From JAPLST01 sp964397565 (lineage in GTDB: Bacteria > Auribacterota > UBA3054 > JAPLST01), in the NCBI GenBank assembly GCA_964397565.1, contig CAYNJC010000008.1, forward strand, positions 68,697 through 132,696: 64,000 nucleotides of DNA, given 5' to 3'. The notes under the pieces are model-generated. The model was not told the origin of the DNA. It searched no databases and saw only the letters and a program-made list of their open reading frames with translations. The position numbers and the translations under genes were made by a program. This document shows, piece by piece, positions 1 to 8,589 of this stretch (position 1 is the stretch's first letter; each line of letters begins with the position of its first letter).

Positions 1-551
1 TGCGCATCCATCTGCAGTGTTGGCGCGCTCGCGTCCCACACCCAATTCAGTGGGTGCCCCTCAAAGACATACAGCCTGCCGCCTGGCTTGAGCAGGCGCG
101 CTACCACCTGCGCCCAATGCGTGATATCCATTATCCAGCACAATGCGCCGCGCCCGGTGTAGACAAGATCCGCGCTGCCATCCAACTCATGTGGCGCCTC
201 CAGAACATCGCAGCAGAACCACTGCGCGCGGGCGCCGATGGCCTGCGCCGCACGCCGGGCGGCCGCAATCATCCGCTCGCTGATATCGATGCCGATCACT
301 TCTGCCGCGCCGTGGTTCCACAGCGACAGCGTGTCGCGGCCGCCGGCGCACTGCAGGTGAATTGCGCGCTGACACCAGCTTGCCAGATCTTCTAGATAGG
401 GCAATTCGGGGGCACAAAAGTTTTTGCCGCCGGCGCGCAGGAACGCAATGGTGTCGGCGAGCGCTGCTTCATACGCCTGGGCGGCTTCGTTCCACGCCGC
501 CCGGTTCATTTGGTGCAACTGCGCTGCCGACAGGATGTGTGCATCCGTCAT
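1..551 (-). CDS. Class I SAM-dependent methyltransferase, 3' part cut off by window edge
   Basis: The frame opens with ATG at 551 and is still open at position 1, so 183 codons are seen and the C-terminus is missing. The translation holds a glycine-rich SAM-binding loop, HLQCAGGRDTLSLWN (residues 65-79), an acidic strand-2 end VIGIDIS (85-91), and the post-core strand LKPGGRLYVFEGHP (154-167), in the order expected of a Rossmann-fold class I methyltransferase. The substrate cannot be told. The first 60 residues look like the helical cap seen in small-molecule methyltransferases of the UbiE/Methyltransf_25 type. The fold is well supported; the specific function is unknown. Confidence 0.75.
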   Translation of the reverse strand, partial: MTDAHILSAAQLHQMNRAAWNEAAQAYEAALADTIAFLRAGGKNFCAPELPYLEDLASWCQRAIHLQCAGGRDTLSLWNHGAAEVIGIDISERMIAAARRAAQAIGARAQWFCCDVLEAPHELDGSADLVYTGRGALCWIMDITHWAQVVARLLKPGGRLYVFEGHPLNWVWDASAPTLQMDA

Positions 552-636
552 AATTGTATCTCAAGTGCCGTGCCGGTTTGACTGATGATTCTCGCCGCGT
601 CGCGCGGGTAAACGGCGCGGCTTTTGTTGCAGGGTC

Positions 637-1647
637 TTAGCGGCTGGCTTGCGCCGGCGTGTCGGCCGGCAGTTGCACCAGCGCATTAGTGGCTTCGGCG
701 GCGGTCACATCACTCGCCAGCAATTGCAGCAAGTAGGGACGGTAATCCGGATTGCTGACAAACTTTTCCTCCAGCAACCCGTACGTGCCGAACGAGACAA
801 TGTCGGCGCAGCCGCGCAAGGTGTCGCCACAGCACGCGCCGGCGCCGACCGTGCTGTGCAGTGCCAGACTGAGCGGTGTCAGCGCCGTTTGGGTGGCGGC
901 GAACAAGGCATAATTGGTGTCGCCGCCCATTTCCGGATCGGCGCGAAACGGCGACGTGATACCGCGCACAATGCCGTAGGGCACCAACACCGGCGCGGTC
1001 ACGAGCCGCAGGGCGCCGCGGCCCATGCCGTTCAGCCCGCTTTTTCCCAGCCATGATTTCGGCGCGCGTTGCGGTTGCGGACAAAACAAGAGCGCCGCAT
1101 TGGTGCGGACATATTGGCATTCATATTGATTCTGCGGCGGCGGGAGGGTTGTTTGGGGGGCGCGGGTTGCCAGCGCCGCGCGCAGGCGGTCGATTTCCTG
1201 TTGCAGCGTTTGCTGGCGTTCCACCAAGTCGTTGGTCGTGTTCGCGGCGGCGCTCAACAGCGCGATGCGCGTCTGCGCGGCCTGCAATTCGTCGCGCGTC
1301 ATGGCCAGTTCCGCACAGACGCCTTGATAGGTCTTGGGATCCACGCCGGCATCCACCCGCGCCAGCAGGCTGGTGTGCAAATGCAGCAAGGATTGCACTT
1401 GGGCGTTTAATGCGACCACTTCGTTCGAGCGCAGGGCCAGTTCGGCCGCCACCAGCGTCATGACATTGTCGGATGGCACTGCGGCTGGCCGTTGTGCCGG
1501 CGGCTGCGTTTGCTGGCTGCGCGACCACAGCAGCAGCGCGGCCGCGACAAAAATCACCGTGAAAATAAACACCATTAGTTCGACCCGGGCTACGCCGGCG
1601 CGGCGCGGAGGGGTGGTGATCATCATGCCTGACGGGGCAGTGCGCAT
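637..1647 (-). CDS. Membrane-anchored coiled-coil protein of unknown function
   Basis: 336 residues from the ATG at 1647, chosen because GAGG lies just upstream; the frame is open for 21 more codons but without a better start. One hydrophobic segment (about residues 24-41) follows a short basic N-terminus. Residues about 60-170 are rich in Leu/Glu/Gln/Ala and look coiled-coil, and the C-terminal third is Gly-rich (GMGRGALRLVTAPVLVPYGI). That end loosely resembles the small exosortase-associated family TIGR04073 of PVC bacteria, but this is an impression and not a match I can prove. Divergent from fabF, with its own promoter at 1745-1773. Confidence 0.6.
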   Translation of the reverse strand: MRTAPSGMMITTPPRRAGVARVELMVFIFTVIFVAAALLLWSRSQQTQPPAQRPAAVPSDNVMTLVAAELALRSNEVVALNAQVQSLLHLHTSLLARVDAGVDPKTYQGVCAELAMTRDELQAAQTRIALLSAAANTTNDLVERQQTLQQEIDRLRAALATRAPQTTLPPPQNQYECQYVRTNAALLFCPQPQRAPKSWLGKSGLNGMGRGALRLVTAPVLVPYGIVRGITSPFRADPEMGGDTNYALFAATQTALTPLSLALHSTVGAGACCGDTLRGCADIVSFGTYGLLEEKFVSNPDYRPYLLQLLASDVTAAEATNALVQLPADTPAQASR

Positions 1648-1744
1648 AAACAACCTCACTCGTCGTAATGAACAATATGGCAACACTACCCGTCTACGGC
1701 ATCGCCGCAATTCACAAACCGCACTGGCAACTTAGAGCGCAATT

Positions 1745-1773
1745 AGTATACACAAATCCGCTTGATTTTACAA
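1745..1773 (-). promoter_or_regulatory. Sigma70-type promoter for the coiled-coil membrane protein
   Basis: On the minus strand TTGTAA (1773-1768), a 17-bp spacer and TATACT (1750-1745). About 95 bp upstream of the ATG at 1647. Confidence 0.6.
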
Positions 1774-1779
1774 GTCGGG

Positions 1780-1808
1780 TTGAATCCACGCCCGACTTTT
1801 GCTACAAT
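1780..1808 (+). promoter_or_regulatory. Sigma70-type promoter for fabF
   Basis: TTGAAT (1780-1785), a 17-bp spacer and TACAAT (1803-1808), 54 bp before the fabF ATG. Back to back with the divergent promoter at 1745-1773. Confidence 0.6.
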
Positions 1809-1862
1809 TTAGGTCTGTTTACTGATTTAGGTTAATTTGGACTCCCAGACCAACGACACACC

Positions 1863-3119
1863 ATGGCGGACAGACAACGAATCGTAGTGACGGGCAATGG
1901 CTTGATGACAGCAGTCGGCGTCGGCGTGCCGGCGACGTGGGACGGCATCGCGCGCGGCATCTCCGGCATTGGCTTGATCACCATGTTCGACCACAGCCGC
2001 TGCAAGGCGCATGTGGCCGGGGAAGTCAAGAACTTTGATGCCACCCAGTATGGCTTTACCGCCCGCGACACGCAGCGCTACGACCGCGGGGTCCTGCTGG
2101 GCGTGGCGGCGGGGGTCGAGGCCGTGCGCAGCAGCGGCATTGACTTTGCCACCCGCGGCCATAACGAGGATGTCTGCTGCATGTTTGGCACCGGCATCGG
2201 CGGGATTATGAAAATCGAGAGCACGGTGCGCATCATGGCGGCCGAAGGCCCGGGCCGGGTCACGCCGTTCCTGGTGCCGTCCGGCACGCCGGAAGTGACC
2301 TCGCACACGGTCATGATGCAATTCGGGTTGCACGGCGTGTCGATGGGCGTGAATACCGCCTGTGCCTCGGGCAACGACGCCATTTTGATGGCCTGCCGCC
2401 GCTTGCAGCAAGGGCCGGAAGTGGTCGCCATTGCGGGTGGCAATGATGCGTCCGTCGGCATGCTGGCGATCGCCACGTTCGGCAATATGAAGGCGATTTC
2501 GACGTGGGATGGCGATGGCAACCCAACCCGCATCTCGCGCCCGTTTGATAAGCGCCGCGACGGCTTCGTGCTGGCCGAGGGCGCCGGCGCGCTAGTGCTG
2601 GAAACGCTTGAACATGCCAAGGCGCGCGGGGCGCGCATCCTGGCCGAAATTGTCGGCGGTGGCCAGACCACCGATGCCTATCATGCCACCGCGCCCGAGC
2701 CCAGCGGCACGTATGTCGCCTTGGCCATGCGGCGTGCGCTGGCCGATGCCCACTTGAACCCGGAAGATGTTGACTACATCAATGCGCACGGCACCTCGAC
2801 GCCCTACAATGACCTGACCGAGACGGTCGCGATCAAGAAAGTGTTTGGCGCGCACGCCTACAAACTGTGCGTCAGCTCGGCCAAGTCCATGACCGGCCAC
2901 ACGATTGGCGGCTGCGGCGGGATTGAAGCCGCCCTGTGCGTGCAAACGCTGCAAGCCGGCCTGTTGCCGCCCACCATCAACCAGGAAGAGCCGGACCCGG
3001 AATGCGATCTGGATTACATTCCCAATGTCGCGCGCGAACGCAAGGTGCGCGTGGTCATGTCCAATAATTTCGGCTTTGGCGGGCACAACGCGGTCATCAT
3101 CTTCAAACGCTTCGAGTAA
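1863..3119 (+). CDS. fabF: 3-oxoacyl-[acyl-carrier-protein] synthase II
   Basis: 418 residues, close to the usual 410-420. It catalyses the decarboxylating condensation of malonyl-ACP with acyl-ACP in type II fatty acid synthesis in the cytoplasm. The catalytic triad is visible: Cys167 in NTACASGND, His309 in INAHGTSTPYND and His346 in SMTGHTIGG. The Gly-rich C-terminus NNFGFGGHNA is also typical. No acpP or fabG lies next to it, so it may be a second KAS II paralogue serving a special fatty acid or secondary pathway; the triad itself is orthodox. It is followed by, and probably co-transcribed with, rsmA. Confidence 0.93.
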   Translation: MADRQRIVVTGNGLMTAVGVGVPATWDGIARGISGIGLITMFDHSRCKAHVAGEVKNFDATQYGFTARDTQRYDRGVLLGVAAGVEAVRSSGIDFATRGHNEDVCCMFGTGIGGIMKIESTVRIMAAEGPGRVTPFLVPSGTPEVTSHTVMMQFGLHGVSMGVNTACASGNDAILMACRRLQQGPEVVAIAGGNDASVGMLAIATFGNMKAISTWDGDGNPTRISRPFDKRRDGFVLAEGAGALVLETLEHAKARGARILAEIVGGGQTTDAYHATAPEPSGTYVALAMRRALADAHLNPEDVDYINAHGTSTPYNDLTETVAIKKVFGAHAYKLCVSSAKSMTGHTIGGCGGIEAALCVQTLQAGLLPPTINQEEPDPECDLDYIPNVARERKVRVVMSNNFGFGGHNAVIIFKRFE

Positions 3120-4014
3120 GCCTGCGCGCGCCGGCGACGGCTGTGCGGATGCCGTCCCACTCGACGCGCCGGAGCGGCTCTATAGTCTTAGCTATGTCCA
3201 TGAACTGCTGGCCGCGCATCAGTTGCGCCTGAAGCAGTCGCTCGGGCAGAATTTCCTCTTCGAACGCAATGCCGTGGCCAAACTCATGCGCGCGGCCGAC
3301 GTCACCGCGGATGATGTCGTGCTCGAAATCGGCCCGGGCATCGGGCATTTGACGTATCAACTTGTGCAGCAGGCACGGCATGTCATCGCCGTCGAACTGG
3401 ACCAGCGCTTCTTGCCGATCCTCCGTGGCCTGCTGGGCGGCTTTGCCAATCTGACGCTGATCCACGGCGACATTCTGCGTGTGCCGTTGCAGGAATGCTA
3501 TCGTACCCTGGGCATGCTGCCCACCGTGGTGGTCGCCAACGTGCCCTATTACATCAGCACACCGATTTTGACGCATTTGGTCGCGCAACATCTGCCGCTG
3601 CGCCGTGTGGCCATGACGCTTCAGCACGAAGTGGCGGCGCGCTATATTGCCGAGCCAGGCTCCAAAGTATACGGTTCGATTTCGGTGGTCATGCGCTATT
3701 GGGGCCGCGCGACGATTGCGAGCCGGCTCGCGCCGACTTGCTTCTTCCCGCAACCAAAAATCGCCTCGGCTGTCCTGCGCGTTGACCTGCACCAGACGCC
3801 GCCGGTCATCCTGCACAACGAATCATTGTTTTACCAACTCGTGCGCGGCGCGTTCATGCAGCGCCGGAAAATATTGCGCAATGCCTTGCTGGCGCTATAC
3901 GGCAGCCCGGCCCTCGACGCCGCGCTGGCGGCGGCCGGCATTGACGGCCTGCGTCGGCCCGAGACACTGGCATTCGAGGAATTTGCGCGCCTGGCTAATG
4001 CGCTGGCGGGATAG
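3079..4014 (+). CDS. rsmA: 16S rRNA (adenine1518-N6/adenine1519-N6)-dimethyltransferase
   Basis: KsgA/RsmA dimethylates two adjacent adenines in helix 45 of 16S rRNA late in 30S assembly. The protein shows LKQSLGQNFL, the SAM loop VLEIGPGIGHLTYQL, the acidic VIAVELD, and motif IV as NVPYYISTP (NLPY in most), with the C-terminal helical domain. The start is unsure: no ATG or GTG lies in frame between the fabF stop and the conserved core. TTG at 3079 (inside fabF) keeps the whole conserved N-terminus; TTG at 3223 would begin right at RLKQSLGQ and lose HELLAAHQ; an ATG at 3028 overlaps fabF by 92 bp. Identity is firm, the 5' end is not. Confidence 0.88.
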   Translation, partial: AGTTRSSSSNASSKPARAGDGCADAVPLDAPERLYSLSYVHELLAAHQLRLKQSLGQNFLFERNAVAKLMRAADVTADDVVLEIGPGIGHLTYQLVQQARHVIAVELDQRFLPILRGLLGGFANLTLIHGDILRVPLQECYRTLGMLPTVVVANVPYYISTPILTHLVAQHLPLRRVAMTLQHEVAARYIAEPGSKVYGSISVVMRYWGRATIASRLAPTCFFPQPKIASAVLRVDLHQTPPVILHNESLFYQLVRGAFMQRRKILRNALLALYGSPALDAALAAAGIDGLRRPETLAFEEFARLANALAG

Positions 4015-4040
4015 CAGATGGGAGGGATGGAGAAATGGTA

Positions 4041-4070
4041 CTGAAAACTGAAAACCGAAAACGGAAAACT
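4041..4070. repeat. Degenerate heptamer tandem repeat (CTGAAAA type)
   Basis: CTGAAAA, CTGAAAA, CCGAAAA, CGGAAAA and CTG in perfect 7-bp phase in the spacer between rsmA and the flippase promoter. Member of the short-tandem-repeat class found across this window. Confidence 0.8.
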
Positions 4071-4093
4071 GGTGCACTATCTCGCTGCGCGTC

Positions 4094-4122
4094 TTGACGC
4101 GCGCCGCCGGCTTTGTTATAGT
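4094..4122 (+). promoter_or_regulatory. Sigma70-type promoter for flippase/glycosyltransferase operon
   Basis: TTGACG (4094-4099), a 17-bp spacer and TATAGT (4117-4122), 33 bp before the ATG at 4156. Confidence 0.65.
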
Positions 4123-4155
4123 TGCACCCATGCTTGAACCCCACCACCAGCACGC

Positions 4156-5625
4156 ATGAGCATCAACCGCGTTGTGCGCAACACGCTCGCGCTCTTCACC
4201 GGCCAGACCGGCGCGCAATTGCTTGCGCTCGCCTTCATGGCCTACCTGACCAAGACGCTGCCGGAGAACGACGTCGGCAGCCTGTCGTTTGCCTTTACAT
4301 TCGTCGTGCTCTTGAATGTGCTGAGTGAGTTCGGCCTGTGGACGTTGATTGTCCGCGACGTGGCGCGCAATCTGACGCTGGCGGCCGACTATTTCTGGAA
4401 CTCGCTCGTGTTGAAAACGGTGCTGGCCGTGCTGGCCGCGTTGCTGGGCTGGCTCGTGCTGGCACTCTTCTATCCCGCCAGCGACCTGCGCACGCTCTGC
4501 TGGATCGCCATGGCCTGGCTGCTGTTCAACGCCTGGTACTTCTCCGCTGCCGCCTTGTTCCGCGCATTTCAAGAGCATCATCTCGATGGTGTCCTGTCCT
4601 TCACCGGCAAGCTTGTGTATGTGCTGGGCGGCTTGGTCGTGATTGTCACCGTGCGCGACCTGCGCTGGGTCGCCGCCGCGTTCACGCTGGCAATGGGCGC
4701 CCAGTGCCTCGCCGCCATCGCGCTGGTGGTGGTGCGCCATCCCACGCTGCGCTTCACGTGCAGTTTCTCGCGCCAGTATTTCTTGCTGTGCCACGCGTTT
4801 TTGTTTTTCGCGATCAATGCGTTTACCACATTGCACTTGAAATTTGCGCTGATGGTGATCGGCAAGTTCTGCACGCGCGCGGAAATTGCGTATTTCAACA
4901 TCGCGTCCATGCTGGTGCTCGTGCCGATCGTGCTGGCCAATGCTTTTGTGCAGTCGATGTATCCGGTGCTGTCGGAGTGTCACGCGCACGGCGACGCCGA
5001 GTTCTGGCCCAAGGTGAAACTCGGCATGCGCTGGCTCGCCGCGCTCGCGTTTCCCGTAATTTTTTTCATGAGTATTGACGGCGGCCGCATGATCACCGGC
5101 GTGTTCAAGCGCGAGTACGTGGCCGGCTTGGTACCCCTGCAAATTCTGCTCTGGGGCCTTGGACTGGAATTCTTCAATCCGTTCAGCGGCCACGTGCTCT
5201 ACGTGCTCAATCGCCAAAAAACGGTGATTGCCATCACCGCCGCAAGTGTCGTGACCAATATTGTTGCCAACCTGATCCTGGTGCCATTCTATGGCATTAT
5301 TGGCGCGAGCTGCGCGATGGTAATCAGCTTGTCGGTCATGTTTTGGGGCTACGCGCTGGCCTTGCGGCACTGGCTGCCGCTGGCGCAGTTGTTCGGGCGC
5401 ATTCTGCCGCCGTTACTGGTAGCCGGCGTGCTGGCGCCGCTGGCGTGGTGGCTGCGCGCGCATGTGCCGTTTGTGGTCAATGGCGTGTTGTATTGCCTGC
5501 TGTGCGCCGCGGCGTATTTCGGCCTGGGCCTGCTGCGTTGGCAAGATCTGCACATGTTTGCCGCGGCGCGCGGCGCGCAACCCGGAGCGCCGGATGCCGA
5601 CGACATGACCACAGTAATTGAATGA
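4156..5625 (+). CDS. Polysaccharide/oligosaccharide flippase (MOP superfamily, Wzx-like)
   Basis: 489 residues with roughly 12-14 hydrophobic helices and the N-terminal pattern NTLALFTGQTGAQLLALAFMAYLTKTLP typical of the polysaccharide_synt family in shortened form (the run begins at residue 9). Such proteins flip undecaprenyl-linked glycans across the inner membrane. The next gene, overlapping by ATGA, is a family 4 glycosyltransferase, which supports a role in surface glycan assembly. There is no Wzy polymerase or other glycan gene nearby, so the exact glycan is unknown. A lipid II flippase (MurJ) is less likely because the length and the glycosyltransferase neighbour fit Wzx better. Confidence 0.8.
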   Translation: MSINRVVRNTLALFTGQTGAQLLALAFMAYLTKTLPENDVGSLSFAFTFVVLLNVLSEFGLWTLIVRDVARNLTLAADYFWNSLVLKTVLAVLAALLGWLVLALFYPASDLRTLCWIAMAWLLFNAWYFSAAALFRAFQEHHLDGVLSFTGKLVYVLGGLVVIVTVRDLRWVAAAFTLAMGAQCLAAIALVVVRHPTLRFTCSFSRQYFLLCHAFLFFAINAFTTLHLKFALMVIGKFCTRAEIAYFNIASMLVLVPIVLANAFVQSMYPVLSECHAHGDAEFWPKVKLGMRWLAALAFPVIFFMSIDGGRMITGVFKREYVAGLVPLQILLWGLGLEFFNPFSGHVLYVLNRQKTVIAITAASVVTNIVANLILVPFYGIIGASCAMVISLSVMFWGYALALRHWLPLAQLFGRILPPLLVAGVLAPLAWWLRAHVPFVVNGVLYCLLCAAAYFGLGLLRWQDLHMFAAARGAQPGAPDADDMTTVIE

Positions 5626-6842
5626 ACGCGAAACGCACCCGCATTGTTTTTGTGCATCACGGCACCGGCATGGGCGGCGCGCCGCAACTGCTGCTGCGCC
5701 TGCTGCAGCGGCTCGACCCGGCGCGCTTCGACCCGGTGGTCTGGTGCATTCGCACGAGCTCCGCCTCGGCGCTGTTCGAGCAGCACGGCTTTCGCGTCGT
5801 CTACGAGGCGCACGTCACGCCGTTTCTGCACATTTCCGATGGCTTTTACGGGCTGCGCCATCCGCATCGCGTCGTGAAAATGCTGTGGGGACAACTGGCC
5901 TCTTTCCGCACCGCCCGGCGCATGTTCGCCGCCTTGCAGCCGGATGTGATTCATCTCAACTCGGTCGTCCTGCCGGGCGTGTTGTGCGCGGCGGCGCGCG
6001 TTGGTTGCCCGGTGTTTGTCAACGTGCTCGAATGTTTGCATCCCGGCTACACCGGCCTGCGGCGGGCTGTGCAGCGCTGGCTGACCAAACGCTGGGCCGA
6101 CTACTTCGTCTTCATGCTGCCCTCGGAAGCGCGCCGCTGGGGCATGGCCCACGCGCCCAATGCCGTCGCCGTATTTGATTTTATTGACTTGTCCCCGTAT
6201 CAGCGGCCGGCGCGCACCACGCCCTTGCGCAGCACCTATGCGGTGCCCGCCGCGACGCCGCTCATCGGCTATTTTGGCCGTTTCACGCCGGCCAAGGGCG
6301 TGCATGTGCTCGTGCAGGCGCTGAGTTTGCTGGCGCGCCGCGGCGTCGCGTTTCAAGCGTTTCTGGTCGGGCCGGTGCCGCCCGCGCCGACGACCCGATC
6401 ATGGTTCCGCCGCACGCCGTACATCTCGCGCCTGCGCACCATCATCGCCCAAGAAAACCTGCAACAGCAGGTGACTTTCACCGATGAATTCACCAATGTG
6501 GATGATGCGGTGCGCGAGTGTGACGTGCTGGTCGTACCGTTCACCGAGCCGCATTTTTCGCGCTTGTGCGCGGAAGCGGCGGCGGCCGGGCGCGTCGCCG
6601 TGGCATTTGCCATTGACGGCCCGGGCGAGGAGATTATTGACCAAAAAACCGGCCTGCTGGTCACACCATTTGACCCGGCCGATCTGGCCGACAAGCTCGC
6701 GCTGCTGTTGGGCGATGCGCCATTGCGCGCGCGCCTGGGCGCGGCGGCACAAGCGCACGCGGCGCAAGTGTTCGACGCCGAGCGCAACATGGAACACGTA
6801 CTGCGCCTGTACGATCACCTGCAGCAGTGCGGCACGAGATGA
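5622..6842 (+). CDS. Glycosyltransferase family 4 (GT-B fold)
   Basis: 406 residues. The N-terminus has the donor-fold Gly loop HHGTGMGGAPQLLLRLLQ, and the second domain has GYFGRFTPAKGVHVLVQAL followed by the EX7E-like segment CAEAAAAGRVAVAFAIDGPGE that binds the nucleotide sugar. This is a retaining GT4 enzyme adding a sugar to a lipid-linked or polysaccharide acceptor at the inner face of the membrane. The ATG overlaps the flippase stop, so the two are translationally coupled, and the stop overlaps the ATG of the phoB-like gene. Confidence 0.85.
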   Translation: MNAKRTRIVFVHHGTGMGGAPQLLLRLLQRLDPARFDPVVWCIRTSSASALFEQHGFRVVYEAHVTPFLHISDGFYGLRHPHRVVKMLWGQLASFRTARRMFAALQPDVIHLNSVVLPGVLCAAARVGCPVFVNVLECLHPGYTGLRRAVQRWLTKRWADYFVFMLPSEARRWGMAHAPNAVAVFDFIDLSPYQRPARTTPLRSTYAVPAATPLIGYFGRFTPAKGVHVLVQALSLLARRGVAFQAFLVGPVPPAPTTRSWFRRTPYISRLRTIIAQENLQQQVTFTDEFTNVDDAVRECDVLVVPFTEPHFSRLCAEAAAAGRVAVAFAIDGPGEEIIDQKTGLLVTPFDPADLADKLALLLGDAPLRARLGAAAQAHAAQVFDAERNMEHVLRLYDHLQQCGTR

Positions 6843-7522
6843 AGAAACTGATTGCGGTGGTGGATGACGAACCAGACATCGCGGAACTGGCGGCGCTGCA
6901 CCTGCGCAAGGCCAATTTTGCGGTGCAGGAGTACTATGACGCAGCTACCTTCATGGCGGCGCTGCCTCGCGAGACGCCGCATGCGATCATTCTGGACTTG
7001 ATGCTGCCCGACGCCGACGGCAATGACCTGTGCCGCACGCTCAAGGCTGATGCCAAGTATGCGCACATTCCCGTGATCATGCTGACGGCCAAAGGCGAGG
7101 AGGCCGACAAGGTGCTCGGTTTGGAATTGGGCGCGGATGACTATGTGACCAAACCGTTTTCACCACGCGAACTGGTGGCGCGCGTCAAGGCGATCTTGCG
7201 CCGCCAGGTGGCGCAGCAGGAAACCAGCAAAGTCGTGCGACTGGGCGACGCGGTCGTGGTGGACGGCAACACCTATCAAATCACGGTGCAGGGCAAGCCG
7301 ATTGATGCCACGACGACAGAATTCCGCATTCTGCATTTGCTGTGTCAGCGCCCGGGCTGGGTCTACTCGCGCGAGAAGATTCTCGATTATTTGTGGGGCA
7401 CGGCGAAGGCGGTGATTGACCGCACGGTGGACGTGCACATCAAGAATCTGCGCGAGAAGATGGGCACGGCGGGCGATCTGATCAAGAATGTGCGCGGCGT
7501 GGGCTACAAGGTGGAAGCGTAA
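6839..7522 (+). CDS. phoB: PhoB-type response regulator of the phosphate regulon
   Basis: 227 residues from the ATG that overlaps the glycosyltransferase stop (ATGA). The receiver domain has the acid pair Asp9/Asp10, phospho-acceptor Asp53 in LDLMLPDADG, Thr83 and Lys105 in TKPFSP. The C-terminal part (about 125-227) is an OmpR/PhoB winged helix ending in VRGVGYKVEA. Position just before pst genes, with phoU and a PhoR-like kinase at the end of the run, identifies it as PhoB. It is odd that it is coupled to the glycan genes upstream and separated from pstS by a regulated-looking gap. Confidence 0.88.
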   Translation: MKKLIAVVDDEPDIAELAALHLRKANFAVQEYYDAATFMAALPRETPHAIILDLMLPDADGNDLCRTLKADAKYAHIPVIMLTAKGEEADKVLGLELGADDYVTKPFSPRELVARVKAILRRQVAQQETSKVVRLGDAVVVDGNTYQITVQGKPIDATTTEFRILHLLCQRPGWVYSREKILDYLWGTAKAVIDRTVDVHIKNLREKMGTAGDLIKNVRGVGYKVEA

Positions 7523-7549
7523 GCTTCGCATTTGCACACTAAATCCCCC

Positions 7550-7587
7550 GGCCGCGCGACGCGGCCACCCCCTTTTTCCAAAGGGGG
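7550..7587. terminator. Two hairpins after phoB, possible weak terminator
   Basis: A perfect 7-bp stem GGCCGCG/CGCGGCC with a CGA loop (7550-7566), then CCCCCTTT/AAAGGGGG with a 4-nt loop (7568-7587). No clear T-run follows, so termination could be partial. Confidence 0.4.
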
Positions 7588-7658
7588 ACAGCAGCCCCGC
7601 CATATTTTTTCAAAGAAATCAAGCAAGAACTCCTCACGCGCCATCGCGTGCCGCCGCA

Positions 7659-7691
7659 TCTTAACCCAATCTTAACAGAATCTTTATTCCA
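7659..7691 (+). promoter_or_regulatory. Pho-box-like array upstream of pstS
   Basis: Three direct repeats at exactly 11-bp spacing: TCTTAACCCAA, TCTTAACAGAA, TCTTTATTCCA. This spacing and the CTTAAC core are what PhoB/PhoP-family regulators bind in phosphate regulons, where the box replaces the -35. A weak TACCAT at 7709-7714 could be the -10. PhoB encoded just upstream is the likely binder. Confidence 0.6.
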
Positions 7692-7757
7692 TTAGCACCG
7701 TTTGTTCTTACCATTGGAACTTGACTGCATTAACCTATTGAATTATGGAGCTGGAAC

Positions 7758-8546
7758 ATGAACAGGTGCAAACTGTCAATGATTGTTGGGTGCGGGCTGC
7801 TGCTGGCCGGCTGCGGGCGCAACGCCGAATCTGTCACCTTGGCGGGCTCGACCGCCTTTCAACCGTTTGCCGAGAAGCTGGCCGAGGAGTTCATGGCGAA
7901 GAATCCCACCGCAAACATCACCGTGCAAGGCGGCGGCTCGGCCGTGGGCATTCAGTCGGCCTTGTCCGGTGCGGCGCAGATCGGCATGGCGGACTTGGTG
8001 GAACTGCCGGCCGACGCGCAGGCGTTGAGCAGCTATGTCGTGGCGCGTGACGGCATTGCCGTGGTGGTCAACCCGGCCAACGCGGTGACCAATCTTACGT
8101 TGGTCCAGATCCGCGGGATTTTCAACGGTGCGCTCAAGAACTGGAGCGAGGTGGGTGGGGCGGATGCGCCCATCACGGTGGTTTCGCGCGAAGCGGGCTC
8201 GGGCACGCGCTCGTCGTTCGAGAAAATCGTGCAAGGCATTGCACTGACGCAGGACGCGATTGTGCAGGACTCCAACGGCACGATTCGTGAAACGGTTGCC
8301 CAGGATGCCAACGCCGTCGGCTATCTCTCGCACGGACTACTGAACGACAAGATCAAAGCGGTCACCGTTGCGGGCGCGGTCTGCACGACCGAAGCCGTGG
8401 TGGCGGGCGCGTATCCGCTGGCGCGGCCGGTGTTTCTGCTTACGAAGGGGCCGGCAACGGGCACCAGCAAGGCGTTTATCGACTATGTGCTGGGCGCAGA
8501 AGGGCAGAAGCTGATTGCCGACAACGGCCTGATTGCCGCGAAGTGA
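7758..8546 (+). CDS. pstS: Phosphate ABC transporter, substrate-binding lipoprotein
   Basis: 262 residues with a type II signal peptide ending in the lipobox LLAGC (Cys about 19), so a lipid-anchored periplasmic protein. The phosphate-binding signatures are visible: LAGSTAFQPF near the N-terminus, GGGSAVGIQ, and SREAGSGTRSSFE. It follows a GGAG ribosome site and the Pho-box array. It delivers phosphate to the PstC/PstA channel encoded next. Confidence 0.92.
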   Translation: MNRCKLSMIVGCGLLLAGCGRNAESVTLAGSTAFQPFAEKLAEEFMAKNPTANITVQGGGSAVGIQSALSGAAQIGMADLVELPADAQALSSYVVARDGIAVVVNPANAVTNLTLVQIRGIFNGALKNWSEVGGADAPITVVSREAGSGTRSSFEKIVQGIALTQDAIVQDSNGTIRETVAQDANAVGYLSHGLLNDKIKAVTVAGAVCTTEAVVAGAYPLARPVFLLTKGPATGTSKAFIDYVLGAEGQKLIADNGLIAAK

Positions 8547-8554
8547 TGTCTCGC

Positions 8555-8589
8555 GTTCATCGTTCATCGTTCATCGTTGATCGTGGGTG
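8555..8589. repeat. Heptamer tandem repeat (GTTCATC type) at the pstC start
   Basis: GTTCATC three times, then GTTGATC and GTGGGTG, all in 7-bp phase between the pstS stop and pstC; the pstC GTG codon (8587) is inside the last unit. Same unit, inverted, as at 15429-15470 and in the same orientation at 27297-27338. Confidence 0.85.

Noticed and set aside
3895..5370. Long minus-strand open frame (491 codons) across the flippase gene
   Set aside because: It is the antisense of a clear membrane protein gene; the translation is rich in His, Gln, Arg and Ala from inverted codons and has no domain.
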